Origin: Cyanobium sp. M30B3 | Lineage (GTDB): Bacteria; Cyanobacteriota; Cyanobacteriia; PCC-6307; Cyanobiaceae | Direction of reading: 5' to 3' | Assembly (NCBI GenBank): GCA_018399015.1 | Contig: CP073761.1 | Coordinates: forward strand, 1,116,001 to 1,180,000 | DNA: 64,000 nucleotides | Part shown: piece after piece, positions 6,995 through 15,444 of the stretch | Position numbering within the stretch: position 1 is the stretch's first letter | Layout: every line of letters begins with the position of its first letter | The notes under the pieces: generated by a model | What the model was told of the DNA's origin: nothing | What the model saw: the letters and a program-made list of their open reading frames with translations, nothing else | Databases searched by the model: none | Made by a program: the position numbers and the translations under genes

Positions 6995-7651
6995 ATGGCT
7001 GAAGACCTGAGCCAGTTGCGGCGCGACTACCGGCGCGGCGGGCTGCGCCGCGGCGACCTGCACACCGATCCGCTGGAGCAGTTCCGGGGGTGGTTCGAGC
7101 AGGCCTGCGCGGCCGAGCTGCTGGAGCCCAACGCCATGGTGCTCTCCACCAGCGATGGCCAGCGGCCCTCCAGCCGCACCGTGCTGCTCAAGGCCTTCGA
7201 CCAGCGCGGCTTCGTGTTCTTCACCAACTACGGCAGCCGCAAAGCCAGGGAGATCGACGCCACCACCCAGGTGAGCCTGCTCTTCCCCTGGTATGGCCTG
7301 GAGCGCCAGGTGATCGTGCTCGGGCCGGCCGAGCGGATCTCCACGGCCGAATCGTTGGCCTACTTCGTGTCACGGCCGTTCGGCAGCCGGCTGGGGGCCT
7401 GGGTGTCGCAGCAGAGCACGGTGATCCGTTCCCGCTCGATCCTGGAGATGCAGTGGCAGCAGCTCAAACAGCGCTTTGCCGACGGCCAGGTGCCCCTGCC
7501 CAGTGGCTGGGGCGGCTACCGGGTGGAGCCCTTGGAGCTGGAGTTCTGGCAGGGCGGGGAGAACCGCCTGCACGACCGCTTCCGCTACCGCCGATCGCCG
7601 CTGCCGGATGGCAAGGAAGGGGATTGGTTGATCGAGCGGCTGGCGCCCTGA
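6995..7651 (+). CDS. pdxH: pyridoxamine 5'-phosphate oxidase
   Basis: PdxH uses FMN and O2 to convert pyridoxine/pyridoxamine 5'-phosphate to pyridoxal phosphate. The 218-aa product has family blocks in order: [48 protein letters not shown], and the C-terminal signature block ending [14 protein letters not shown] plus WLIERLAP. Length fits the family (about 215-220). ATG 6995 is preferred over GTG 6983. It lies 32 bp after the methyltransferase gene. The gene is another oxygen-using enzyme but is most likely plain cofactor metabolism. Confidence 0.93.
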   Translation: MAEDLSQLRRDYRRGGLRRGDLHTDPLEQFRGWFEQACAAELLEPNAMVLSTSDGQRPSSRTVLLKAFDQRGFVFFTNYGSRKAREIDATTQVSLLFPWYGLERQVIVLGPAERISTAESLAYFVSRPFGSRLGAWVSQQSTVIRSRSILEMQWQQLKQRFADGQVPLPSGWGGYRVEPLELEFWQGGENRLHDRFRYRRSPLPDGKEGDWLIERLAP

Positions 7652-7684
7652 CTGGGGCTCAGATCCGTGGACTGCAGCCTGTGA

Positions 7685-9190
7685 TCAAAAACTGAAGCTG
7701 GTCTTGATCAGGGCCCCGAACTGATCCCTGCCGCCTTCCTCACCGCCGGGATTGTTGAGGTAGAAGACCGCCGGCGTCACGGAGATCGCATCGCTGAGCT
7801 GCCACTGAACCCACCACTCCCAGGCCCAGACGCCCTGCTCGGTAGCGGCGCCGTTGCGGCTGGCGGTGGCGAAGGCGGGCTGGCCCACCCCCATGCCGAA
7901 GCTGTTCCCCTTGGCGAGCACATCGCTCCACTGCAGGCCCACCATCCACGACTGGCTGGTGCGCAGATCGCCCCGGCTGCTGCTGTTGATCCCGTAGCCG
8001 GCGCTGATCGAGGGCAGCCAGCCACTCTCGGCCGGCTGCCAGAAGCCGCTGATGCCGAAGGCGTTGCTGCGCACCCCCTCCTCCTCGATCTGGCGGGTGA
8101 CGAACGGTGTGGCCCCCGGCACGCCCACACCGCCATCGATGAAGGAGTAGATGGCGGCGATGCCCCAGGTCTCCTGGCCGTAGCCCAGCTGCACGGTGCT
8201 GGTGGCGGCTGAACCGCTGTTGAACAGCCCCGGGGAGGAGTCGGCGCCATGGGCCGCCACATAATTGGCGCTCACACTCCAGCCGTTGGCCTGCCACCAG
8301 AGGCCAAAGCCTGGGCCCAGGTTTTTGTTGTAGGCCAGCGGCGCCCCGTTGAGGGTGAGCGCGTTGAGGATGGTGTCGCTGGGATAGGCACTCGGCCAGA
8401 GCGCCAGCATGTCCTCCTGGCCCACCCGGCCACCGAGGGTGGCGGTGAACTGACGGCCGAGCGGCGAGGCTCCAAGCGGGACTTGATAGAAGATCTTGTC
8501 GATTCCCACCACATCGGGGCCCGCGTCTTCCTGGAAGGCGATCTCCAGAGCGGAGAGACCGCCACCGAAGGCATTGCGATCGCCGTCGAAGGTGCCGGCC
8601 CGCAGCACGGTGCGCAGCAAGTCCTTGCCGCTGAAGCTGGTGTCGAGGTTGAGCTGAAGGTCGACATTGAGCGTGACCTGCTCGCCGGCGGGGTTGTTGC
8701 GTACGCCGCCCACCACGACGGTGGCCAGGCCGGAGAGCTTGGTGGTGGTGGAGAACTGCTGGGCCTCCAGGGTCTCGACCTTGCCCTCGAGGGTGTCGAC
8801 GCGGCCCTTGAGCACGGCCAGTTCCTTCTCGAACTCGGCCATCAGACGCTTGAGCTCGTCGGTCACCTCGGTGACGCGATCGAGACAGGCGTTGAGCAGG
8901 GCGGCTGCCTCATAGCGGGTCAGGGCTTGGCGGCCCTTGAAGGTGCCGTCGGGGTAGCCGGCCACGCAGCCGTAGCGCTCCACCAGGTTGGAGAGGGCCT
9001 GGTAGGCCCAGTCGGTGGGGCGAACGTCGGAGAACTGGGACACGCTGGTGACCTGGTTCTGGGCTTCCCAGGCCCCAACCCACAGAGATCGCCGGTCGAT
9101 CTCCTGCTGCTCCGTGGTGGAGCTGATGGCGGCAGAATTGGAGATGGCGCTGGCGGCCATGGCCAACAGCAGGTGTTGCAAGGATGGCAA
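7685..9190 (-). CDS. SLH-domain outer-membrane porin (iron-uptake/OprB type)
   Basis: The 501-aa product has a short hydrophobic leader, an SLH domain (FSDVRPTDWAYQALSNLVER with GYPDGTFKGRQALTRYEAAALLN), a coiled coil (about residues 105-145, ELKRLMAEFEKELAVLKG) and a C-terminal beta-barrel ending in Phe (IKTSFSF). This is the standard cyanobacterial porin (Som/iron-uptake porin) plan, anchored to pyruvylated cell-wall polymer. The start must be TTG 9190 or an internal ATG at about 9160, because a stop codon precedes it. The leader is shorter and odder than that of the second porin in this window. A Fur/Zur-like palindrome sits 74 bp upstream. A 338-bp block coding the SLH/coiled coil is nearly identical to the other porin. 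Confidence 0.88.
   Translation of the reverse strand: MPSLQHLLLAMAASAISNSAAISSTTEQQEIDRRSLWVGAWEAQNQVTSVSQFSDVRPTDWAYQALSNLVERYGCVAGYPDGTFKGRQALTRYEAAALLNACLDRVTEVTDELKRLMAEFEKELAVLKGRVDTLEGKVETLEAQQFSTTTKLSGLATVVVGGVRNNPAGEQVTLNVDLQLNLDTSFSGKDLLRTVLRAGTFDGDRNAFGGGLSALEIAFQEDAGPDVVGIDKIFYQVPLGASPLGRQFTATLGGRVGQEDMLALWPSAYPSDTILNALTLNGAPLAYNKNLGPGFGLWWQANGWSVSANYVAAHGADSSPGLFNSGSAATSTVQLGYGQETWGIAAIYSFIDGGVGVPGATPFVTRQIEEEGVRSNAFGISGFWQPAESGWLPSISAGYGINSSSRGDLRTSQSWMVGLQWSDVLAKGNSFGMGVGQPAFATASRNGAATEQGVWAWEWWVQWQLSDAISVTPAVFYLNNPGGEEGGRDQFGALIKTSFSF
8736..9073. repeat. dispersed near-identical block, copy 1 of 2 (porin SLH region)
   Basis: By eye, this 338-bp segment differs from 31071-31408 at about 8 positions (about 97.6% identity) and ends abruptly at both sides. 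It codes the SLH domain and coiled coil of the two porins, whose barrels differ strongly. Recent gene conversion or recombination is the likely cause. Confidence 0.85.
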
Positions 9191-9263
9191 GGACAGATCT
9201 CACGCAAACAGCTGGCCCGCCCGGACACAGCCAACGGGTGCAGCCAACGGGCAAGGCTTGGGA

Positions 9264-9280
9264 ATGATAACGGTTATCAT
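9264..9280. promoter_or_regulatory. Fur/Zur-family operator-like palindrome
   Basis: The sequence ATGATAACGGTTATCAT is a perfect 8-1-8 inverted repeat. It fits the 7-1-7 TGATAAN-N-NTTATCA form recognised by Fur-superfamily repressors, close to the Zur box known in cyanobacteria. It is the most striking AT-rich symmetric site in the window. It lies 74-90 bp upstream of the SLH porin start and about 150 bp from the end of the metallophosphoesterase gene, so the porin is the probable target. Zinc versus iron control cannot be settled from sequence. Confidence 0.65.
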
Positions 9281-9427
9281 GGCTAAGCGTCTGCTGGCGC
9301 TCTCCCCTCGGGCGCATGGTTTCGGGGCCATCCCGTCAGGGGCATGGAGTCCGGTGCCGGTGTTTGCGCCAGGGGAGTGGCACCGGTTGCCGGGCTGGAG
9401 CGACTGGTTGGCGAGCCGCTTGACCCC

Positions 9428-10483
9428 TCAGCCCAGCCCCATCGCCCCGTCGCGGCGTTGCAGCACCGGGCCGGTGCTCGGCTGGAGCTGGGGGGGCAGG
9501 GCGGTCACCGGCAGCTCCCGCAGGCCGTTCAGCTCCAGGGTGGTCTCCACCAGCTGCTGCCGCCCGCGGAACAGGTCGAGCACGGTGATGGTCTGCACCG
9601 GCGGCAGCTCGCCGTGCAGCAGGCGCCGCGGCCCGCTGCCCATCGCCCCCAGGCTGAGCAGGTTCACGCCTCCTACCCGGCTGGGGTACCAGACGTGCTG
9701 GTGCCCGCTCACGTAGAGATGCACCCCCTGGCGCTGCATCAGCCCCAGCAGCCGATCCGGCTGATGCAGCACCTCGCCGGGGCGATCGCGCCCCTGGCTG
9801 AGGCCGAAGGGAGGCAGGTGACCGATCAGCAGCCGCAGCCGGGCCCCTCGGGCCACCGTTGAGGCCAGCTGGGCCTCGGCCCAGCTCCAGTCCTCGGCCG
9901 GCACCAGCGCGGAGGAGGCATCGATCACCACGGCGAACAGGTCGCCCTGGCGCAGGCTGTAGCGGAAGGGAAAGCGGCTGGCCTCCACCAGGCTCAGCCC
10001 CAGCGCGTTCTGGCGGGCGCGCCAGAAGCGGGCCGCCCGCTCCCGCTCGAGGGCGAAGGTGTAGCCCTGGGCCGTGCGGCTGCTGGAGGCATCGTGGTTG
10101 CCCATGGCTGGCGCGAAGGGCTCCCCGGCGCCGCGGATCGGCAGCAGCACCTGGCGCTCGAATGCCTGCCACATGGCATCGAGGTGGCCGGCGGCGAGCC
10201 CCAGCTTCTGGCCGGCCACCATGTCGCCGGCGCAGAGCACCAGGTCGGCCTTGAGCTGGCGCACCAGGGCCACCCCCTGGTGCACCTGGGGGATGTAGCT
10301 GGTGGAGCCGTAGCTGGCGTTGAGATCGCTGATCAACACGATGCGCTGATCCCCCCGGGGGATGGCGGTGGCGCTCCCCCGGGGACTCGGGGCCGGCTTG
10401 GCCCCCAGCCCCCTGCTCCCCAGCAGCAGGGCGGCCGTGGCGCTCCCCCCCAGGCCGAGCAGCTGGCGGCGGCTCAGAACCAT
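9428..10483 (-). CDS. Tat-exported metallophosphoesterase
   Basis: The 351-aa product begins with a twin-arginine signal (SRRQLLGLGGSATAALLLG). The calcineurin-type metallophosphoesterase motifs follow in order: LISDLN near residue 51, GDMVAG near 86, GNHD near 128, GHLP near 222 and GHQH near 261. The usual D-x-H of motif I reads DLN, so one metal ligand is atypical. Export plus phosphoesterase motifs fit release of phosphate from extracellular esters. The gene is not next to the Pho operon but lies in the same 10-30 kb region as PhoBR and PstS genes. The substrate is unknown. It is followed by the first SLH porin on the same strand. Confidence 0.85.
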   Translation of the reverse strand: MVLSRRQLLGLGGSATAALLLGSRGLGAKPAPSPRGSATAIPRGDQRIVLISDLNASYGSTSYIPQVHQGVALVRQLKADLVLCAGDMVAGQKLGLAAGHLDAMWQAFERQVLLPIRGAGEPFAPAMGNHDASSSRTAQGYTFALERERAARFWRARQNALGLSLVEASRFPFRYSLRQGDLFAVVIDASSALVPAEDWSWAEAQLASTVARGARLRLLIGHLPPFGLSQGRDRPGEVLHQPDRLLGLMQRQGVHLYVSGHQHVWYPSRVGGVNLLSLGAMGSGPRRLLHGELPPVQTITVLDLFRGRQQLVETTLELNGLRELPVTALPPQLQPSTGPVLQRRDGAMGLG

Positions 10484-10522
10484 CTGTGCTCTCCTCGGCC
10501 CCAGGCCATCAGCCGGGCCTCC

Positions 10523-11500
10523 TCACACCAACGCCAGGCCGCTGGCGTCGAACATGCCTGCGAACAGCACCGAACTGAGGTAACGCTCGCCGGAGTCGGG
10601 CAGCACCACCACGATGGTCTTGCCGGCGTAGGCGGGATCGGCGGCCAGGCGCAGGGCGGCAGCGGTGGCGGCCCCACAGGAGATGCCGGCCAGGATGCCC
10701 TCCTCTTTCATCAGCCGCCGCGCCGTCGTCACCGCCTCCTCATCGCCCACGGTCTCCACCCGGTCCACCATCGCCAGATCGAGGTTGGTCGGCACGAAAC
10801 CGGCGCCGATGCCCTGAATCTTGTGGGGCCCCGGCTTGAGTTCCGCCCCGGCCAGGGTCTGGCTGATCACCGGGCTGTTGGTGGGCTCCACCGCCACCGA
10901 CTGCAGCGGCTTGCCCAGGGTGGTCTTGATGTAGCGGCTCACGCCGGTGATCGTGCCGCCGGTGCCCACGCCGGCCACCAGCACATCCACCTGGCCCTCG
11001 GTGTCCTCCCAGATCTCCGGGCCTGTGGTGTCGTGATGAATCTGGGGATTGGCCGGGTTGGCGAACTGCTGCAGCAGCACGTAGCGGTCTGGATCGGAGG
11101 CGGCCAGGTCGCGGGCCGCGCCGATCGCCCCCGCCATGCCCATGCGGCCTTCGGTGAGCAGCAGCCGGGCCCCATAGGCCGTGAGCAGCTTGCGCCGCTC
11201 GATGCTCATCGTCTCCGGCATGGTGAGGGTGAGGGGGATGCCCCGCGAGGCCGCCACGAAGGCCAGGGCGATGCCGGTGTTGCCGCTGGTGGGCTCGATC
11301 AGTTCCTTGCCCGGCCCGAGCAGCCCATCCTTCTCGGCCTGCCAGATCATCGCCGCGCCGATGCGGCACTTCACCGAATAGGCGGGATTGCGGCCCTCGA
11401 TCTTGGCCAGCACCCGGGCCGAACAGCCACGGGTCAGCCGCTGCAGCTCCACCAGGGGGGTGCGGCCGATGCTGAGGCTGTTGTCGGCGTAGATCGTCAT
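10523..11500 (-). CDS. cysK: cysteine synthase A (O-acetylserine sulfhydrylase)
   Basis: CysK joins O-acetylserine and sulfide to cysteine using PLP. The 325-aa protein has the PLP lysine K44 in NPAYSVKCR, the substrate loop PTSGNTG (70-76), the glycine loop [10 protein letters not shown] and the serine motif GISCGA near the end. Length and motifs match E. coli CysK type rather than the shorter CysM. It is 39 bp upstream of the metallophosphoesterase on the same strand; no other sulfur gene is adjacent, although a sulfide:quinone reductase occurs at 38.4 kb. Confidence 0.95.
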   Translation of the reverse strand: MTIYADNSLSIGRTPLVELQRLTRGCSARVLAKIEGRNPAYSVKCRIGAAMIWQAEKDGLLGPGKELIEPTSGNTGIALAFVAASRGIPLTLTMPETMSIERRKLLTAYGARLLLTEGRMGMAGAIGAARDLAASDPDRYVLLQQFANPANPQIHHDTTGPEIWEDTEGQVDVLVAGVGTGGTITGVSRYIKTTLGKPLQSVAVEPTNSPVISQTLAGAELKPGPHKIQGIGAGFVPTNLDLAMVDRVETVGDEEAVTTARRLMKEEGILAGISCGAATAAALRLAADPAYAGKTIVVVLPDSGERYLSSVLFAGMFDASGLALV

Positions 11501-11593
11501 GGCGGGTCGCCCGAGCGGCCCCAGCCTAAGGATGGTGCCCCCGGCGGGATCGATGGGTTGCGCTTCTGGGTTGGAAGGCCCCTGTTGGAGGGC

Positions 11594-11857
11594 TCAGCCG
11601 GCCAGCGGCTCCCATTCGATCTTCACCACATCCACCGGGCCGCGGCCGGTGTGATTCAGCTCCAGGGCCGCCCGCAGGGCCGCTTCATGGGTGTGAAACA
11701 GGTAGGCCTCCTTGGCCTGGCTCACCTCGGTGACCGCCTGATCGCCGCCCTGCACCGCCAGGTAGTGGCCGTTGTCGGTGCGCACGATGGCGTAGCGCTC
11801 CGGCTGGGTGCACTCCATGGGATGGGACGGATCAATCTCAGGCGCCCAGAAGTGCAT
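11594..11857 (-). CDS. hypothetical protein
   Basis: The 87-aa product is not recognised. It is a small mixed alpha/beta protein (YAIVRTDNGHYLAVQGGD then AYLFHTHEAALRAALELN) with no signal or membrane segment. ATG 11857 (MHFWAPEID) was chosen; GTG 11905 would add 16 residues. It stands alone between cysK and the phoR gene on the minus strand, with 186 bp to phoR. Confidence 0.6.
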   Translation of the reverse strand: MHFWAPEIDPSHPMECTQPERYAIVRTDNGHYLAVQGGDQAVTEVSQAKEAYLFHTHEAALRAALELNHTGRGPVDVVKIEWEPLAG

Positions 11858-12043
11858 GGCCGAGGTGGGGATTCCAGTGGGGATTGCTTTCAAGTTAGCG
11901 AGCACCTGTGGAGTTGCTGGCTTCAGGCCGCTTCACATCAAATCGACCATTTCATTGAATCCCGGGGCCGCACTCTGGCGGCCACCCTCACGGTCGGCTG
12001 CGCGCCCGCGACAAGGAAAACCGGTTGCACGCCGCGCTGCGGG

Positions 12044-13153
12044 TCAACGGAGCGGCCCCCGCCCGCCGGCCTCCTGCGGTTGACCCAGCGGCAGGATCAG
12101 TTCCATCAACGCCCCGCCCTCGGGGTGGTTGCTGGCTTGAATCCTGCCGCCGTGGGTCACGGCGATCTGTTGCACGATCGCCAGGCCCAGCCCGCTGCCG
12201 CTGCGCTGGCTGCGCACCCGCGAGGGGTCGCCGCGGTAGAAGCGCTCGAACAGGTGGGTGAGGTCCTGCTCGCTCAGGCCCGGCCCGTGGTCGCGCACGC
12301 TCACCAGGCACCAGCCCCCCCGGCTGCTCAGCGAGACCTCCACCTCTGCGCCATCGGGGCTGTAGCGCACCGCGTTGTCCAGCAGGTTGAGCAGGGCGCG
12401 ATGCAGCCTGGATTGATCCGCCTCGATCGGCAAGGGCTGGCGCTGCTGCATCACCAGGCTGATCTGGCGCTGTTCCGCCAGGGGGCGCAGCCCGGCCCAC
12501 ACCTGCTCCAGCAGCTGGCCCAGCTCCAGCTGCGCCACTTTCAGGCCCCGGCCGGGCAGGGTGTTCTCCAGGCGCGAGAGCTCCAGCAGATCCCCCACCA
12601 GTTCCTGCAGGCGCAGCAGCTCCCGCTGCAGCCGCTCCACCAGGCGCTCGTTCTGGGGATTCACCTGGGCCGCCAGGCTGTCACCCACCAGCAGCAGGGC
12701 GGTGAGCGGGGTTTTCAGCTCGTGGGCCACATCGCTCACCCAGCGTTCCTGCTGCTGCAGCTGGGCCTCCAGGGAGCGGCGGCTCTGCAGCTGCACCCCC
12801 AGCCAGCCGTCCAGCCCCGGCACCACCATCACGTCGTAGTCCTGCTGCCGGAACGGCCACTCCAGCCGTTGCGGTCTGTCCTGGCGGCGGGCCAGACCGA
12901 TGCTGCTGGCCAGATTGGGGTCGTCGCACACCTCCGCCAGGCTGCGGCCATGGGAGGGGCGGCTGCTCTCCCAGCCCAGGATGCGCTCGGCGCGGGGGTT
13001 GAGATGGCGGATGCGGTTGCCCCGGTCGAGCAGGATCCAGCCCACCGGCGAGGAATCCATCCAGCTCAGCAGCTGGCGGGAGCTGGGCAGGCTGCCGCCG
13101 CGGTCGCCGCGCCGCTGCCACCAGCGCCAGATCTGGCGGGGGGAAATCAGCAT
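12044..13153 (-). CDS. phoR: phosphate-type sensor histidine kinase
   Basis: The 369-aa kinase has a PAS-like region (about 28-110, WILLDRGNRIRHLNPRAERILGW), H-box VSDVAHELKTPLTAL (His near 144), N-box LLNLLDNAVRYSPDG, G1 DHGPGLSEQ, F-box LFERFYRGD and G2 GSGLGLAI. It lacks the long transmembrane segments of enteric PhoR, as is usual for cyanobacterial SphS/PhoR. It starts 10 bp after the PhoB-type regulator stop, so they form a two-component pair. PhoR senses phosphate limitation through the Pst system; the assignment is supported by PhoB similarity of the partner and by Pho-box-like sites nearby. Confidence 0.88.
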   Translation of the reverse strand: MLISPRQIWRWWQRRGDRGGSLPSSRQLLSWMDSSPVGWILLDRGNRIRHLNPRAERILGWESSRPSHGRSLAEVCDDPNLASSIGLARRQDRPQRLEWPFRQQDYDVMVVPGLDGWLGVQLQSRRSLEAQLQQQERWVSDVAHELKTPLTALLLVGDSLAAQVNPQNERLVERLQRELLRLQELVGDLLELSRLENTLPGRGLKVAQLELGQLLEQVWAGLRPLAEQRQISLVMQQRQPLPIEADQSRLHRALLNLLDNAVRYSPDGAEVEVSLSSRGGWCLVSVRDHGPGLSEQDLTHLFERFYRGDPSRVRSQRSGSGLGLAIVQQIAVTHGGRIQASNHPEGGALMELILPLGQPQEAGGRGPLR

Positions 13154-13163
13154 CGGGCCCGCC

Positions 13164-13856
13164 TCAACCGAAGCGGTAGCCGAAGCCCCGCACCGTGATC
13201 AGGTGCTCGGGGGAGGAGGGATTGCGCTCCAGTTTCTCCCGCAGCCAGCGGATGTGCACATCCACCGTTTTGCTGTCGCCGAAATAGTCCACGCCCCACA
13301 CCTGTTCGAGCAATTTGTCGCGGCTCCACACCCGGCGTGGATTGGCCATGAACAGCTCCAGCAGCCGGTATTCCTTGGGTGAGAGATTCACCTCGATGCC
13401 GTCGCGGGTGACGCGGCATTCATCCTGGAACAGACGCAGGTTGTCATGTTCCAGCACCTTGCTGCTGGCCGTGGCCGTGGTGGTGCGGCGCAGCAGGGCC
13501 CGGCAGCGGGCCACCAGTTCGCGCATGCCGAAGGGTTTGATCAGGTAGTCGTCCGCCCCCACTTCCAGCCCTAGCACCCGGTCGGTCTCGCTGTCGCGGG
13601 CGCTCACCACCAGGATCGGGGTCTGGTTCTGGGCGGCGCGCAGCTGGCGGCACACATCCAGGCCCCCCAACCCCGGCAGCATCAGGTCGAGCACCACCAG
13701 GGCGAAACCGCCGCCCTCGGGGGCCCGCTGGATCGATTGCAGGGCATCGCGGCCGTTGCCGCAGGCGATCACCTCGAACCCCTCCAGCTCCAGGGAGTCG
13801 CGGATGGTTTCGCGGATAGTTTCGTCGTCCTCGACGACCAGCAGCCTGGTTTGCAT
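13164..13856 (-). CDS. phoB: PhoB-type response regulator
   Basis: The 230-aa OmpR-class regulator has an intact receiver: acidic pocket E9-D10-D11, phosphoacceptor D57 (VVLDLMLPG), S85 and K107 (YLIKPFG). The C-terminal winged helix has NLSPKEYRLLELF, RRVWSRDKLLEQVWG and KTVDVHIRWLREKLE. ATG 13856 gives the standard N-terminus; the 18 residues upstream of it are spurious. It is the third gene of crp-like, pseudo-receiver regulator, phoB, phoR. PhoB/SphR binds paired CTTAACC-type repeats; such sites occur upstream of three PstS genes here. Confidence 0.92.
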   Translation of the reverse strand: MQTRLLVVEDDETIRETIRDSLELEGFEVIACGNGRDALQSIQRAPEGGGFALVVLDLMLPGLGGLDVCRQLRAAQNQTPILVVSARDSETDRVLGLEVGADDYLIKPFGMRELVARCRALLRRTTTATASSKVLEHDNLRLFQDECRVTRDGIEVNLSPKEYRLLELFMANPRRVWSRDKLLEQVWGVDYFGDSKTVDVHIRWLREKLERNPSSPEHLITVRGFGYRFG

Positions 13857-13902
13857 CACAGCATTCTCACCGGTGGTGGGCCGAAGCCAGAAGCCGCCAG
13901 GG

Positions 13903-14637
13903 TCAGCCAAGGCAGTACCCCCTCCCCCGCACGGTGGTGATCAGGGTGGGGTGGGCCGGATCGGTCTCCAGCTTCAGCCGCAGCCAATGGATGTGCACGT
14001 CCACGGTTTTGGGATCGAAGTCGAGCGCCTCCAGTTCGCCCCACACCCGCCTGAGCAGTTCCTCGCGGTGCCAGATCCGGCCCTGGTGCTCCAGCAGAAA
14101 CTGCAGCAGCCGGAATTCCCGGGGGGAGAGGGCCACCGGCTCACCGCTGCGGCGCACCAGGTGTTCCTCCACCACCATCTCGATCGGCCCGTAGCTGAGC
14201 ACGGTGGTGGCGGGACGGTTCACCTGGTGCCGGCGCACCAGGGCCCGGCAGCGGGCCAGGCACTCGGCCAGGCCGAAGGGCTGCAGCAGCACATCGTCGG
14301 CGCCGGCCTCGAGGGCCTGCACCCGGGCGGCTTCACCGCTGCTCGAGCCGGCCAGCTGGTCCCGGTGGCCGGAGCTCCCCAGAACCAGCAGGGGGCCGGC
14401 CTTGCTCAGGCCGCGCCGTTCGCCGCAGAGGGCGAGGATTTCCGGCGCGGCCGGATCGCCGCTGGCAATCACAAGATCCCAGGTGCTGCGCTGCATCATC
14501 TGGTGCTGCATGGCTTCCGCTGCCGGCTGCGCCTCCACCACAAAACCGCCCTGCCGGAGGGCAGCCTGCAGGGCCTCGCAGTGGCCAGGCTGGATCTCGA
14601 TCAGCAGCAACCGCAGCGCACGCTGCGGTGGGCTCAT
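13903..14637 (-). CDS. OmpR-family regulator with degenerate receiver
   Basis: The 244-aa product has an intact DNA-binding winged helix very like PhoB (ALSPREFRLLQFLLEHQGR, KTVDVHIHWLRLKLE, TTVRGRGYCLG). Its receiver has lost phosphorylation chemistry: the acidic pair is IEIQ (residues 13-16), the phosphoacceptor aligns with S59 (IASGDP), and the conserved lysine is Gln (VLLQPFG). It should therefore work without phosphotransfer, or by dimerising with PhoB. It overlaps the CRP-type gene by ATGA and precedes phoB by 46 bp, placing it inside the phosphate regulatory operon. Confidence 0.85.
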   Translation of the reverse strand: MSPPQRALRLLLIEIQPGHCEALQAALRQGGFVVEAQPAAEAMQHQMMQRSTWDLVIASGDPAAPEILALCGERRGLSKAGPLLVLGSSGHRDQLAGSSSGEAARVQALEAGADDVLLQPFGLAECLARCRALVRRHQVNRPATTVLSYGPIEMVVEEHLVRRSGEPVALSPREFRLLQFLLEHQGRIWHREELLRRVWGELEALDFDPKTVDVHIHWLRLKLETDPAHPTLITTVRGRGYCLG

Positions 14638-15272
14638 CGTCGGCGCAGGGGCTGGTGGCTGATCACCAGACGGCGCTGGGCGTCGATCTGCAGCCAGCCT
14701 TCGTCGCGCAGGCTGCCCAGCACGCGGGTGACGGTGACGCGGGTGGTGCTGAGGGCGCTGGCCAGATCCTGGTGGGTGAGCTTCACATTGAGGCGCAGGC
14801 CCTGGTCGCAGGGCACGCCGTAGTCGTTGGCCAGCAGTTCGAGGAAGCCGCGCACCCGCTCCTCGATGCGGCGCAGGCCGAGCAGGGCCAGCATGGCCTC
14901 ACTCTGGCGATAGCGGGCGGCCATGCCCTGCAGCACGGCAATGGCCAGATGGGGGGACTCCGCCATCTCGTCGCAGCTGATGCAGAGCAGGTCGCTGTCC
15001 ACCATGCTGCGGGCCTCGTAGGCCTGCACGTTGGTGAGGGGGTCGCCGAAGGGCTCATTCGGCCCGGCCAGGCCGAGCAGCAATTCATCTCCCTGCATGG
15101 AGATGGCGCTCAGCTTCACCATGCCCCGCACCACCAGCCACACGGATTTCTTGAGCAGGGGCACGGTGCTGCCGGCGCTCAGATGAACGAGGCTGCGTTT
15201 CTCATAACTGGCTTCCAGCAGATCCCTGAAGCTGTCGCGGTAGTTGGCTTCAAGAGCGGGTGTGAACACCAT
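14634..15272 (-). CDS. CRP/FNR-family transcriptional regulator
   Basis: The 212-aa protein has an N-terminal cNMP-binding-like beta-roll (VWLVVRGMVKLSAISMQGDELLLGLAGPNEPFGDP), a long dimer helix and a C-terminal helix-turn-helix (LTHQDLASALSTTRVTVTRVLGSLRDEG). It lacks the canonical cAMP-binding Arg/Ser motif and the FNR N-terminal cysteine set. It leads an operon with a pseudo-receiver regulator, phoB and phoR, so a phosphate-linked role like PtrA of marine Synechococcus is plausible; an NtcA-type role is less likely given context. A Pho-box-like site lies about 75 bp upstream. The family call is firm, the PtrA analogy tentative. Confidence 0.82.
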   Translation of the reverse strand: MVFTPALEANYRDSFRDLLEASYEKRSLVHLSAGSTVPLLKKSVWLVVRGMVKLSAISMQGDELLLGLAGPNEPFGDPLTNVQAYEARSMVDSDLLCISCDEMAESPHLAIAVLQGMAARYRQSEAMLALLGLRRIEERVRGFLELLANDYGVPCDQGLRLNVKLTHQDLASALSTTRVTVTRVLGSLRDEGWLQIDAQRRLVISHQPLRRR

Positions 15273-15347
15273 GACACTCAGGGGTCTGTTCTGCCTCTGA
15301 ACGCTATGAACGTGTGCTCGATGACAGGCAAAGGCCGGGTAGGCTTC

Positions 15348-15366
15348 GGTTTAAGAAACGGTTAGC
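15348..15366 (-). promoter_or_regulatory. Pho-box-like site of the crp-like/phoBR operon
   Basis: Read on the minus strand: GCTAACCG, 3 bp, CTTAAACC. The two half-sites are 11 bp apart, as in the cyanobacterial SphR/PhoB consensus of repeated CTTAACCT. It lies 76-94 bp upstream of the CRP-type gene, consistent with autoregulation of the operon. Each half has one or two mismatches. Confidence 0.4.
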
Positions 15367-15377
15367 AGTTGCCCGCG

Positions 15378-15436
15378 TTGGCTGATTGGCCAGCTTGCTG
15401 TTTGGCCAGTTGGCGGGTTGGCTGTTTGGCGAGTTG
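15378..15436. repeat. three imperfect tandem copies of a ~20-bp unit
   Basis: Copies of TTGGCTGTTTGGCCAGTTG-like sequence start at 15378, 15395 and 15418. They fill the space between the Pho-box-like site and the 3' end of the TonB-like gene. The repeated TTGGC could be a protein-binding array or slippage product. No coding frame is seen. Confidence 0.6.
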
Positions 15437-15444
15437 CCTGGGGT

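Noticed and set aside
10094-13198. 1034-codon open frame on the plus strand
   Set aside because: It runs antisense through the metallophosphoesterase, cysK and phoR, is His/Gln/Ala/Gly-rich with no domain, and is an artefact of high G+C.
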